From Pollenia angustigena (taxonomy: Eukaryota > Arthropoda > Insecta > Diptera > Polleniidae), in the NCBI GenBank assembly GCA_930367215.1, contig OV884058.1:217166208-217230207 (forward strand): a stretch of 64,000 nt of DNA, in the 5' to 3' direction. Positions 1 to 10,510 of the stretch are shown here, piece after piece (position 1 is the stretch's first letter; each line of letters opens with the position of its first letter). Under the pieces are notes generated by a model, which saw only the letters and a list, made by a program, of their open reading frames with translations, did not search any database and was not told the origin of the DNA. The translations under genes were made by a program, and so were the position numbers.

Positions 1-1108
1 CAAAATGTGGAACCACCACTTAAAAAAAATTGATAATTTTGTTACAAAAACTAACATAAATGGTGGAAAAATGCACAGAATGATATAAGATTTCGCAACA
101 ATTCGTTTTATTCAACTGGAAATCACGCTGTGAAATTTCGTGAAGATCCGTCAATAATTTACCCTAGGCCCCATATAAGCCCTACTCCCGGAAAACAGTA
201 TATTAAGCCTAAAACCCTAACTAACAATGCTATCATTACAAATTTTGGCAAGTCACAGTTAAATAGGACTAGAAATTAAACTGTTAAGTTTCGTGAAGAT
301 CGGTCCATAATTTACCATAGGCCCCATATAAAACCTACTTCCGGAAAACAACTTAGTACGCCTAAAAACGTAAAAAATAATGCTATCATAACAAAATTTG
401 GTACATCAAAGTTTTATAGAACTAAAAATAAATCTTTGAAATTTCGTGAAGATCGGTTCATAATTTACCATAGGCCCCATATAAACTTTACTCCCGGAAA
501 ACAACTTAGTACGCCTAAAAACGTAAAAAATAATGCTATCATAACAAAATTTGGTACATCAAAGTTTTATTGGACAAGAAATAAAATTGTGTTATTTCGT
601 GAAGATCGGTCCATAACTTACCCTGGGCCCCATATAAACCTTACTCCCGGAAAACAGTTTAGTACGCCTAAATCCGTTAAAAATAATGCTATCATAACAA
701 AATTTGGTACATCAAAGTTTTATAAGACAAGAAATAAAACTGTGTAATTTCGTGAAGATCGGTCCATAATTTACCCTGGGCCCCATATAAACCCTACTCC
801 CGGAAAACAGTTTAGTACGCCTAAATCCGTAAAAAATAATGCTATCATAACAAAATTTGGTACATCAAAGTTTTATAGAACTGGGAAAAAGACTGTGAAA
901 TTTCGTGAAGATCGGTCCATAATTTACCCTAGGCCCCATATAAACCCTACTACCGGAAAACAGTTTAGTCGCCTAAATCCATAATTAATAACAAATCGTC
1001 ACAGTTTCAGATAATAATAACATCATACAGATATTACTCCTTAAACATTCGAACTGTCGGTGGAGGGTATCAAAGATTCGGCACAGCCGAATATAGCACT
1101 CTAACTTG
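1..1108 (+). mobile_element. Helentron/DINE-like element, family A, copy 1 (5' end outside window)
   Basis: The first 120 bases match 1845-1965 of copy 2, so the 5' part lies outside the window. A tandem array follows, then GGTGGAGGGTATC (about 1059-1071), which is the inverted complement of the 5' motif TATACCCTCCACC of copy 2. A 7-bp stem-loop (ATTCGGC-aca-GCCGAAT, 1076-1092) comes next, and the copy ends with CTAACTTG before TT. Sub-terminal inverted repeats, a central tandem array and a 3' hairpin are the layout known for Helentron-derived DINE-1-type elements in flies. No coding capacity is visible. The class is inferred from structure. Confidence 0.6.
127..985 (+). repeat. Tandem array of ~152-bp monomers (about six copies)
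   Basis: The motif AAATTTCGTGAAGATC recurs near 130, 283, 436, 590, 742 and 895, which gives a period of about 150-155 bp. Each monomer also holds a CCCCATATAAACCCTACT block and a TTTGGTACATCA-like block. Monomers differ by scattered substitutions. The short open frame at 436-747 only reflects the repeat and is not a gene. Confidence 0.9.
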
Positions 1109-1537
1109 TTTGTTTTAACTATAATTGCAAATTAAAAAAAAAAAAAAAATAATATGTAAAAGGCAAACTTATGGTTGATGAACAAAAATAAAAATACAAA
1201 ACTTTCCTTTTTTATGTTTGTTTTTTATTATTTATCGAAAGGCGCTTCCACTAACGCCTTCTAAAGTTTTGTTGATAAAAACTTTATTTTAAATTACAAA
1301 AGAGTAAAATTTTCTCCTCACTTCCTTCAAAAACTTGTAAATACTTTTTTAAAAAAAGACTAGCGTTTTGCATTCAAAATTTCCTCAAATGTATATTTTT
1401 TTAAATTGGACACCATATCTTATAGAAATAGCATAATGCAGTAATTATCAAAATCTAATCCAAAAAATCTTTTATGGAGCTGCTTTGTATATAAAACTAA
1501 ATAAATTTTTTGAAGCAAGTGGAAACACCTTATTTCG
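1109..1537. other. AT-rich spacer, no gene seen
   Basis: AT-rich sequence between two family A copies. I see no coding frame, no terminal repeat and no recognisable motif apart from short A/T runs. Confidence 0.6.
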
Positions 1538-2947
1538 TTTTTATACCCTCCACCACAATTAGTTGTGAAGAGGGTATATTAAGTTTGTCATTCCGTGTGA
1601 AACTTTTTTATTATTCATCTCAGACCCCATTAAGTATATATATTCTGGGTCCTTGGGTAATTCTAAGTCGATTTAGCCATGCCCGTCTGTCTGTCCGTCT
1701 GTCCGTCTGTTGAAATCACGCTCACTTTCGAACAAATCAAAAGGAATGAACAAACTTGGTGCCAAATTGCTTGTAGTTATCCTAAGCAGTTTGGGATTGA
1801 AATCCAGCAAAATCGGTTCAGTAGGACCAGAGCTATAAATAAAAATGTGGAACCACCACCTAAAAAAATTGATAATATTGTTACAAATACTAACATAAAT
1901 GGTGGAATAATGCGCAGAATGACATAAGATTTTGCAAGAATTCGTCTTATTCAACTGGAAATCATGCTGTAAGATTTCGTGAAGATCGGTCCATAATTTA
2001 CTCTAGGCCCCATATAAACCCTACTCCCGGAAAACAGTTTAGTACGCCTTAAACCGTAAAAATAACGCTGGCGTAACAAAATTTGGTACGTCACAGTTTT
2101 TTAGGACTAGAAATAACACTGTGAAATTTCGTGACGATCGGGCCATAATTTACCTAAGGCCCCATATAAACCCTACTACCGGAAAACGGCTTAGTACGCC
2201 TAAAACCGTAAAAAATAATGCAATCATAACAAATTTTGGCTCGTCACAGTTTTATAGGACTATAAATGATACTGTGAAATTTCGTGAAGATCGGTACATA
2301 ATATACACTAGGCCCCATAGAAACCCTACTCCCGGAAATCGGTTTAGTACACCTAAAACCATAATTAATAATGCTATCATAACAGAAATTGGTACGTCAC
2401 AGTTTTAAAGGACTAGAAATAACACTGTGAAATTTCGTGATGATCGGTCCATAATTTACCCTAGGCCCCATATAAACCCCACTACCGGAAAACAGTTTAG
2501 TCCACCTAAAACCATAATTAATAATGCTATCATAACAGAAATTGGTACGTCACAGTTTTAAAGGACTAGAAATAACACTGTGAAATTTCGTGATGATCGG
2601 TACATAATTTACACTAGGCCCCATAGAAACCCTACTCCCGGAAAACTGTTTAGTACACCTATATTAATAATGCTACCATAACACAAATTGGTACGTCACA
2701 GTTTTAAAGGACTAGAAATGACGCTGTGAAATTTCGTGATGATCGGTCCATAATTTACCCTAGGCCCCATATTAACCCTACTACCGGAAAACAGTTTAGT
2801 CGCCTAAAACCATAATTAATAACAACTCGTCACAGTTTAAGATAATAATAATAAATAGACATCATACAGATATTACTCCTTAAACATTCGAACTGTCGGT
2901 GCAGGGTATCAAAGATTCGGCACAGCCGAATATAGCACTCTAACTTG
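1538..2947 (+). mobile_element. Helentron/DINE-like element, family A, copy 2 (both ends present)
   Basis: The 5' end near 1538 carries TATACCCTCCACC followed by TTTGTCATTCCGTG and a CTGTCCGTCTGTCCGTCTG block. The 3' end has a GGTGCAGGGTATC sub-terminal repeat, the ATTCGGCACAGCCGAAT hairpin and terminal CTAACTTG|TT, as in copy 1. Between them lies an array of about 152-bp monomers. The copy is non-coding. The two copies sit head to tail, about 430 bp apart. Confidence 0.65.
1964..2815 (+). repeat. Tandem array of ~152-bp monomers (second array)
   Basis: The AAATTTCGTG unit starts near 1972, 2126, 2276, 2430, 2580 and 2727. The monomers belong to the same family as those at 127-985. Some 3' blocks (CCATAATTAATAATGC, GAAATTGGTACGTC) recur only in this array, which suggests local amplification. 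Confidence 0.9.
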
Positions 2948-3110
2948 TTATAAACTAAATCTGGATCTTTAAAAAAATTAAAAATTGTGTACACTTTTAC
3001 TTCTCTTCTCTCACTAGTTCTAAATTTCAGAATTCAGAATTTACTCCTACATACAAATTTCTGGTTAACTTATTCACCATAGTATCTGCAGTAAAGTTGC
3101 CATAATAATA

Positions 3111-3954
3111 AGGCTTGTTAAATTTTAAGGGCCGATGTTGATTTTAATTAAAACACAAATTATTTAGGAAATTATTGTCATTTATTTTTATTCTGATAAT
3201 ATTGTTAGGGCTCAATTATGTATGAAACAAAATATCGCACACCTCCATCCGATGGTCCAAATTTTCGGTGACGCTGAGGCATAATTGAGGTTCTATGCCG
3301 TTAATGTGCCGAATTATCTCATCCGTTAGCTCTTGAATTGTTGCTGGCTTAGCGACGTACACTTCTTCTTTCAAATAACCCCAAAGAAAGAAGTCCAACG
3401 GTGTCGAATCACATGATCTCGGCGGCCAATTGACACCGCCACCACGTGAGATAGCACGGCCATTGTCGCGCATAAGAGCCATTATTTTGTTAGCTATGTG
3501 GCACCGTCCTGTAGAAAACACATATCGTCCACATCCATATCTTCCAATTCGGGCCATAAAAAGTTCGTTTTCATCTCACGATAACGAACGCCATTCACAG
3601 TAATTTCCTGACCGGACTCATTTTGAAAAAAAACCGCACCAAACAGTCACTCTTTGTGGGTGCATTGGTTTTTCGACAATCACTATTGACGAATCCACTG
3701 AGGTGAACATGTGCCTCATCACTGAAGATGATTTTCTTCGAAAATTGATCATCCACTGTTGCCATTTCGTGCCACCATTCTGACCATTGACGACGTTTGG
3801 AGCGAAAAAATCACGAAGTGCACGATATGCATTTTGATTTGAACGCCCATTTTCATAATAAACCTGAATAACTTTAACGCGTTAATGCAGAAAAAAACTT
3901 GACGTTTAGGTGTGGTTCTCATTCAACATCGGCCCTTAAAATTTAACAACCCTT
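3111..3954 (-). mobile_element. Deleted Tc1/mariner-superfamily element with both inverted ends
   Basis: TTGTTAAATTTTAAGGGCCG near 3116 reappears in reverse complement near 3946, so both terminal inverted repeats survive, with TA dinucleotides close to each end. The interior holds the C-terminal part of a mariner-like transposase on the minus strand. At about 840 bp it is shorter than the usual 1.3 kb, so it is an internally deleted copy. Confidence 0.75.
3216..3870 (-). pseudogene. Mariner-like transposase remnant
   Basis: Read leftwards in shifting frames, the strand shows FSDEAH (first catalytic Asp region), QRVTVWCG, an LQDGA-like second Asp region and, in one open frame (3557-3216), NWPPRSC followed by TPLDFFLWGYLK with the third Asp. 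The end is CDILFHT and a stop. This order is that of the catalytic core of mariner DDD transposases. Several frameshifts and stops, and loss of the N-terminal DNA-binding part, make it non-functional. A diverged relative lies at 36110-37040. Confidence 0.8.
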
Positions 3955-4476
3955 TATAACTAAATCCCGGGAATTCCCACACAAATTTTTATGAAATTTT
4001 GTCCCGAAAAATATATTTTTTCTTTTCTATTATCTTAAAAAATTTTCTTCAAATAAACTAAATAACACTGTGTCACAAATTTTTAGCAAAGTCGTGACCA
4101 AATGAATCTGACTCCGAATCTCTAAAATGCAAATATCTTCAAAACTATTTAACGGATTTTGTATTTTTTTTTTAGTGAAATATAATAAAATTACTAAAAT
4201 AATCATGGGTCGTTTGTGAAGATAAGTCAAGAAATGACAGAGTTACAGACGACAACATTTCAAACTTCATGAAAAAAATTTGCGCATTTTGAATAAAAAC
4301 CTGAGTCAATATGAATTAAATTAATTGATGTGAAAAAAGCATGTTTAGGTTTTAAAAAAATATGTGGCAATTGCATTAAATGTTGTTAGAGTTCGACCAA
4401 TAAATAAAAAAGTTTCTTTTTTTTTTTAAATATGTTTTTTAATTTAAACACATTGAAATCTATATTACGTTTATTA

Positions 4477-4764
4477 GTCTGAGTTCATACGGCTCATGCC
4501 TTATTGACAAGATTCTTCCTTTTTCTTCTTTGAACATAAATTGGCGTTCAAATGATTCATGTCATGTTGTTTTTTATTTTGTATAGTCGTGCGTTTGCAT
4601 GTGTGCTTTTTTGATATTGAAAACAATAACAAAATTAAACAACGAATGAAAAAGCAAAACGCAAAGACAGTACATGCATCTGTGTACTCGTTTCTTCTCC
4701 CCTCGTCCCTCTCGCCAATAAAGTAGCAATCAGTCAATAAGACATGAGCCGTATGAACACAGAC
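4477..4764. mobile_element. MITE, PIF/Harbinger-type (TTA target), family M1 copy 1
   Basis: The element starts GTCTGAGTTCATACGGCTCA and ends in the complement of GTCTGTGTTCATACGGCTCA. It is flanked by TTA on both sides (4474-4476 and 4765-4767). It is 288 bp long and non-coding; the 78-codon minus frame inside is incidental. A second copy at 36446-36743 has TAA on both sides. The 3-bp TWA duplication is the PIF/Harbinger hallmark. Confidence 0.85.
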
Positions 4765-4962
4765 TTATAAAGCATTCCAAAACTCAATAACTACACTGCA
4801 ATTCAATATCAAATATAATGGTTCAGAGCAAAATGTAATATTTACACATCTTTGCAATAAATCGCTATAAGAAATTTAAAAAAAGTAAACTTTATAAATA
4901 AATTATGCTCTGGTGGTTACTCTTATGGTGTTTTCTTTTCTACAAAAAAGTGTGACATTTTA

Positions 4963-5194
4963 ATTTTTTTTTTTTTGATATTCTTTAATTAGGCTTGAGT
5001 TCATCAAATTTAATTTTCATTAAATTATTTTCACTGAGCGAAGGAATTTTACAACTTGGAATTTTTATTAAAATTTATTGATAATTTTTCTTGGCTGAGC
5101 TGGGATTTGAACCCGGGTTGATCTTTACATGTTTCAAGAAACACCACTTTCTATCGTTGGACGATCTTTGAGTTCTACCCACTGCACCACTGCG
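4963..5194 (-). mobile_element. tRNA-derived SINE with poly-A tail and 13-bp target duplication
   Basis: On the minus strand the element starts next to GTGGTGCAGTGGGTAGA, which resembles a pol III A box. About 65 bases later comes GGTTCAAATCC, which fits a B box. It ends in a run of about 14 A. The 13-bp sequence GTGTGACATTTTA flanks it on both sides (4950-4962 and 5195-5207). A tRNA-like head, A-tail and target duplication define a SINE mobilised by a LINE. The tRNA-like part cannot fold as an intact tRNA by eye. Confidence 0.8.
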
Positions 5195-5233
5195 GTGTGA
5201 CATTTTATTTAAAAAAATGCAATTTGGTGTCTG

Positions 5234-6002
5234 CACGGAGAGAATTGTGTGCAGAAATTATGCGGTATGGGCACAAATTATGCAAAAATTTTTCATAATC
5301 TATGCACACTTGATCATAACTTAAGCTCAGCACTATGAGCATGTTTTATGAACAACTGGGCATAGATTATGAACAACATTTTATTAGATTCTGAACAACT
5401 GGGAAGAGACTTTGAACAACTGTGGATAGATAAATAGGAAACAAATTTTACACCTCCTGCTAATATTAAAGAAACAAAATTTCATTTTATTTTCAAATGT
5501 CTTTAATTCAAAGTACAAGTGCTTAATAATTATATATTTCTAAATAATATTAAATGAATAAATTACACACTTAAACTACTGTCGCTTCTAAACATAACCG
5601 GCACTCTTGACACAAAGAACATTGTGAAACTAACTTGCAATTAATGCATACTCATAATCCATATGTGTGCGCATTGTTCATAATCTATGCATAAATGGGC
5701 ACAACGTATGAACAAGATACACACATATCAAAATGATGGGCAAAATCTATGCACAAATGAGCATTACTCATGAACAATAAGTGATCAATTGTGTTTAATT
5801 TTTAAATAACTAAGCCATGAACAATGTTCACAAACTGTGCACATTTTTTGTGTATAACTTATGCACAATTTTAATAGATTGTGTAGAATTTGTGATTATT
5901 AGGCATAATTTATGCGCAAAGTTGCATTTTCAAAAATGTACCTTAACATTTTATAGCTATGAACAGCTTGTACATAAATAATGCGCAATAGTTTTCTCCG
6001 TG
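5234..6002. mobile_element. Nested MITE with CACGGAGA ends
   Basis: It begins CACGGAGA and ends TCTCCGTG, with TG on both sides. The 769-bp interior is packed with imperfect short repeats of ATGCACAA and CATAATCTATGCACA types in both orientations. No coding frame is present. It interrupts the CTGTTTC sequence of the surrounding MITE. The superfamily is not determined. Confidence 0.65.
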
Positions 6003-6591
6003 TGTTTCATAAAAATTTTGCTTCCAAAAAAGGGTGAGTTTTTTAGAATAAAACAAGCCACCCTTTTCGGGAGCAAAATGTTTAAGAAACAGACTCCAAA
6101 TTGCATTTTTTTTAAATAAAATGTCACATTTTTTGTAGAAAAGGAAACACCATTAGATAACTGTAAAACGTAAGGAATTTTTGTTTAGTTAATACCTTTT
6201 AATTTTGTTAAGCTGATTGTGAATAATATTTTCATGCCGTTCAAAGCTAAATGAAATAAATATTATGGATTCGGACCAAAACGCAATAATTCCAAATTTG
6301 TTATCTAAATAACTTTAAAACAAACAGTCAGATAAAATAATTCATTTGTGATAATATTATTTTTTGTCGACAATAATACCTCAATAATTGTTTAAAAAAA
6401 AAATTATGTACTACTTACTTAAATAACATTTTGTCGTTTATCCAAAAAAATGTTATGGTGTAATTATTGCGTTTTGTTATGGACCTCCTCAATTCAAATG
6501 CGAAGGTTTTCCAGATTTTAATTAAAAATTTGTTAATTTTAATACTTTTGTTGGTCCTTTTTTTTGTAACTTTTTTTTTAATTTTTGTTTT

Positions 6592-7310
6592 AATTATACC
6601 CACACCACAATAGTGGAGAGGGTATTACGCATTAGTGCTGATGTGTGTAACGCCTTAAAATATTGGTCCTAGACCCATCTTAAAGTGTACCGATCGTCTT
6701 AGAATCACTTTCTGAGTCGAACTAACGATGTCCGTCCGGCTGGCTGGCAGGCTGGCTGGCTGGCTGGCCATGTAACCTTGTGCGCAAAGTACAGGTCGCA
6801 ATTTTGGAGGTAATTTGCTGAAATTTGGGTCATTGGTTTTAATTGGCACAAGAACCAAGCCTATTGAAAATGGGCCGAATCGTAGGACCACGAGGGAAGA
6901 TAAGGGGAAATTTCTTCCTCTCAGAAACTATCAAACCGATTTCAATGAAATTTAAAACATAGATAGAACCATATCTATATGGACACAAAATGTATGCATT
7001 TTTTAAAAAACAGGACCACGAGGGGAGATAGGGGCAATTTCTGCCTCTCAAACCGATTTTAATGAAACTTAAAACATAGATAGATCCGTATCTATATGGA
7101 CACATTAGCTATACAGTTTTTCAAAAATAGGACCACAACGGGAGGTAGGGGGCAAAATCTGCCTCTCACAAACTTTCAAACCTATTTTCATGAAGTTTAT
7201 AAACTTAGATAAATCTATATTTATATGGACACATAAGCATGATGTGTTTTTAAATACTGTGGTGTAGGGTATCATATGGTCGGGCTTGACCGACTGTACT
7301 TTCTTACTTG
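6592..7310 (+). mobile_element. Helentron/DINE-like element, family B, copy 1
   Basis: The 5' end is ATACCCACACCAC. Near the 3' end comes its inverted partner GTGGTGTAGGGTATC, then a stem-loop around GGTCGGGCTTGACCGAC and terminal CTTACTTG|TT. The centre holds degenerate monomers of about 125 bp, each with AGGACCACGAGGGGAGATA and ATCTATATGGACAC blocks. Layout matches family A but the sequence differs. Further copies are at 12379-13490 and 63171-63861. Confidence 0.65.
6736..6771 (+). repeat. (GGCT)n microsatellite
   Basis: An imperfect run of GGCT units inside the family B element, at the position where the other copies keep a CCAGCCAGCCGG-type tract. Confidence 0.9.
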
Positions 7311-7708
7311 TTTTAAATGTTTTTAAGTTTGAAATTCTTATTGAAATTTTATTTATTTTTTTTTAGCCAGAAAATGTTTTGTCCTTGAAATCTTTTTTTA
7401 AACTTTTTGATTGGATAAATACAGTTACACTTACTTGTACATAAATAAAAAGAAATGTTCTGGTCAAATGCGTCGAAAGTAACATTAAAATTTTTGTAAA
7501 ACGAAGATTTTAGCTTAAATATAAAAACGTTTGAAAATAAAATATTGAGCTTCCAACGAAGCTGGTTTGTAAGGGAGAAATGCAAGCGTTGCTTACCATC
7601 TCGCTGATGAGTGTAGCTATCAGCTCTTCACACTGAATGCTTTGTTACAGTATATTTTTAGAATTTTCCCTTACAAACATTCTTCGTAGTAAGGGAATTC
7701 AAATGTTA
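7311..7708. other. AT-rich spacer, no gene supported
   Basis: AT-rich sequence with a short minus-strand frame (7349-7585) that shows no recognisable domain, splice pattern or compositional contrast. TTTGTAAGGG (7567) reappears in inverted form near 7670, a possible small inverted repeat. Confidence 0.4.
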
Positions 7709-7716
7709 GCCGTCAA

Positions 7717-8309
7717 CGGGGTTGTCAGATTTTTTTGAGCTCTATCGCCAAACCGGATGTCAGAAATCGCCAAAAATCGCCAAACGTCAATTTGGTTCAG
7801 TTTTAGTAAATTTTGTTTTTTTTTTTATTAAATTTTGCATACAAAAAACGCTAGTATAATATGTGAGTCAAAAATCGCCAAAAACTGAGAAAAAATACAA
7901 AAAATTCGCCGAAAGTAAATGTTGTTTTGTTTCTGTATTTTTTTTTAATAACATAACATGTAGATCATATACGTATTCAGTTAAAAAACTTAAATTAAGT
8001 ACACAAGTCTATAAGATCGTACACTTCAGGCTGTGTGAAACTGATATAAAATTCACTTAAACTGATAACAAAGCAAAAATCATGTGAAAAAAAGTTGACA
8101 TTTTTTTTATACTAGTAATGATAACAAAAAATGTCAAGCTGTTAAACAAAATCGCCGAAATAATATAAATGGTAAAAATAGCCAAGTTAATCGCCAGTTA
8201 TATCAGAAATCGGCACAAAAGTCGCCAGTCGCCAAATAGGAAATCCCATCGCCAAACACGTTTCAAAATCGCCACGTTTGGCGAGAAATCGCCATATCTG
8301 ACAGCCCTG
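7717..8309. mobile_element. Non-autonomous hAT-type element, perfect 8-bp duplication
   Basis: GCCGTCAA stands directly before and after the element (7709-7716 and 8310-8317). The ends are CGGGGTTGTCAGAT and the complement of CAGGGCTGTCAGAT. At least seven ATCGCCAAA-like motifs cluster in both sub-terminal regions, a pattern of transposase binding sites. It is 593 bp and has no transposase. An 8-bp duplication with CAGGG-like ends fits the hAT superfamily. Confidence 0.85.
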
Positions 8310-8324
8310 GCCGTCAAGTCTTAA

Positions 8325-10183
8325 CCCAGCGGGAAAATGGAATTAATAGGAATCGAGAAAGTAATACATATCTATATATATAAAAAGAAGTGTACATTTT
8401 GATTGTCACTCCATAACTCGAGAACGGCTCGACCGATTGCCATAAAATTTTTAGGGAAGGTACAGGGAGGAGTGATGATGGTTAGTTGATTTTGAAATCC
8501 AAAATCGGGGCAGGGGAATTGGTACCCCCCATAGGATGCCAATATTTAATATCGCATATCTTAAGACCCGCTGCACGCATTTTGTTGAACTTTTGGTAGT
8601 AGGATCTTCTAAGCCCCAAAATTTAAATAAAACAGTAGCGGGGGAAGTGGTTCCCCCCATAGGACGCCAATGTTTAATATAGCATATCTTAAGAACTGTT
8701 ACAGTGAGAATGTTCAAACTTTGTAGAAGTCACTCTTATGGTATACTACTCTATTGAGAATAAAAATAAAGCGGTAGGCGCAGGGGGGAAATACCTCCCA
8801 TAGGATGCATATATTAAATATAGCTCAACTGAAGAACTATTTAAGGGACAGCCTTCAAACGTGGTTAAAGCTACTATTATGGTAAAATGAAAATTTCAAT
8901 ATAAAAATGGGCGGGGTTGACAGGGGAGGAGCAGTACCCCTCATAGATAGAAATATAATTAAGAGCCGCTGCATGCATTTTGTTGAACTTTTGATAGTAG
9001 GATCTTCAGAGCCCCAAAACTGAAATAAAATAGTAGCGGGGGAAGTGTTACCCCCAAAAGGACACCAATGTTTAATATCGCATATCTTAAGAACTGTTAT
9101 AGTGAGAATGTTCAAACTTTGTAGAAGTCACTCTTATGGTATACTACACTATTGAAAATAAAAATAAAGCGGGTAGGCGCAGGGGGGGAAATACCTCCCA
9201 TAGGATGCATATATTAAATATCACTCAACTGAAGAACTATTAAAGGGAGAGTCTTCAAACGTGGTTACAGCTACTATTATGGTTAACTTTAAATTTCAAT
9301 ATAAAAATGGGCGGGGTTGACAGAGAAGGAGCAGTACCCCTCAAAGATAGAAATATAATTAAGAGCCACTGCACGGATTTTGTTGAACTTTTGATAGTAG
9401 GATCTTCAGAGCCCCAAAACTGAAATAAAATAGCAGCGGGGGAAGTGTTACCCCCCATGGGACACCAATGTTTAATATCGCATATCTTAAGAACTGTTAA
9501 GTGAGAATGTTCAAACTTTGTAAAAGTCACTCTTATGGTATGCTACACTTTTGAAAATAAAAATAAAGCCGGTAGGCACAGGGGGAAATACCTCCCATAG
9601 GATGCATATATTAAGTATCTCTCAACTGAAGAAGTGGTTAAAGCAGTGTAGCGAAGCGCACGGGTTAAGCTAGTCTTGTATAATATTCGATTCCAGAATT
9701 CGTTATTCTTATTTTAATGTATCCTGCGAATGAATTAAATAATTCATTCTTTAGAATAAATTATATTATTCAAAAGCCTTATAATAAAAATCTTCTCCAA
9801 TGCCGTTTGGAATACATTTTTTAATACCTTTTTCTTTAAATAACTTTGGCCCACAGACATAATTTGTGCTTTGACCGTACGCTTTGAAACACAAACTGCG
9901 ACTAAAATGAAAATTATAAGTAGGCGACATAAAGGCAGCAAAAAAATAACGGATTTTTGTTAAGGAAATATGTATGTAAAGCAAAAATACGAATAATTGT
10001 TACTAACAGAAACAATACATTCCTTGTTCTGCAAATGTGGGAATATACGTGGTAATCAATGCATAAATTTTGTGTCTGATGAAATTACCTTCTCGATTCC
10101 AATGAATGCATTATTATTCTTTCGAAAATAATGCATAATTTTTTTAATTATTAATGTAATCAATTCCTCATTTTCCCGCTGGG
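8325..10183. mobile_element. CCCAGCGG-ended element, copy 1, carrying a Helitron
   Basis: The left end is CCCAGCGGGAAAATGG and the right end is the complement of CCCAGCGGGAAAATGA, with AA on both sides. Without the nested Helitron the core is about 556 bp. GGAATCGA/GATTCC-like motifs recur in both sub-terminal parts. A second element with the same ends and a 575-bp length lies at 49778-50352. The superfamily is unknown; no transposase is present. Confidence 0.6.
8371..9673 (+). mobile_element. Non-autonomous Helitron
   Basis: It starts TCTATATATATAAAA after an A and ends GTTAAGCTAG before a T, matching the Helitron rule of A|TC...CTRR|T insertion without target duplication. The GC-rich tract AGCGAAGCGCACGGG precedes the CTAG end. 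The inside holds about three tandem copies of a ~400-bp unit, which explain the three similar minus-strand frames at 8451-8717, 8855-9115 and 9255-9530. No Rep/helicase gene is present. Confidence 0.85.
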
Positions 10184-10191
10184 AAGTTTCC

Positions 10192-10213
10192 AGGAGAGAG
10201 AGAGAGAGAGAGG
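10192..10213 (+). repeat. (GA)n microsatellite
   Basis: Eleven or so GA dinucleotides in a row, just outside the right end of the CCCAGCGG element. Confidence 0.95.
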
Positions 10214-10269
10214 AAAAGAAATTACATTCTCTTTTCCCTTCTCTCCTACAAGCTCAAGACTTTCAGTCC

Positions 10270-10510
10270 AATTTGCGATTATATCCTAAGCGACAAAAGG
10301 CAAATTTCACATGAGAAGACTTTTAATTATTTTTTTCCTAAGCAGTGCAAAACATAATTTGGATTTAGATGGGCTTTTTCTCCGTAGCGGTAAAATTTTA
10401 AAGTCCATGAATTCTTTCGTCTTTATAACGAGAACTTATAACCTATTTTTACGAAGAAAAAAAACAAAATTTCGATTAATTGTCGCTTAGAATATAAACT
10501 CAAATAGGGC
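10270..10510. repeat. Probable small inverted-repeat element
   Basis: GATTATATCCTAAGCGACAA near the left side is mirrored by TTGTCGCTTAGAATATAAAC near 10480-10500. The span of about 240 bp and the lack of coding frame suggest a MITE. I could not fix its target duplication. Confidence 0.4.

Larger units (their letters stand above)
4926..6152. mobile_element. Composite: PIF-type MITE carrying a SINE and a second MITE
   Basis: The ends are TGGTGTTTTCTTTTCTACAA and the complement of TGGTGTTTCCTTTTCTACAA, flanked by TTA (4923-4925 and 6153-6155). Without the two nested insertions the core is only about 211 bp. The internal sequence GTGTGACATTTTA is duplicated around the SINE, and host sequence resumes cleanly at 6003. 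Diverged copies of the ends lie at 14878-14975 and 16000-16062. Confidence 0.75.

Noticed and set aside
436..747. 103-codon plus frame
   Set aside because: It reads two monomers of the 152-bp array and repeats itself; not a gene.
5095..5194. Functional tRNA gene
   Set aside because: A and B boxes are present but the arms do not pair as a tRNA by eye, and the poly-A tail and target duplication show a SINE.
8451..9530. Three similar minus-strand frames as a small gene family
   Set aside because: They are tandem repeats inside a non-autonomous Helitron and resemble no known protein.
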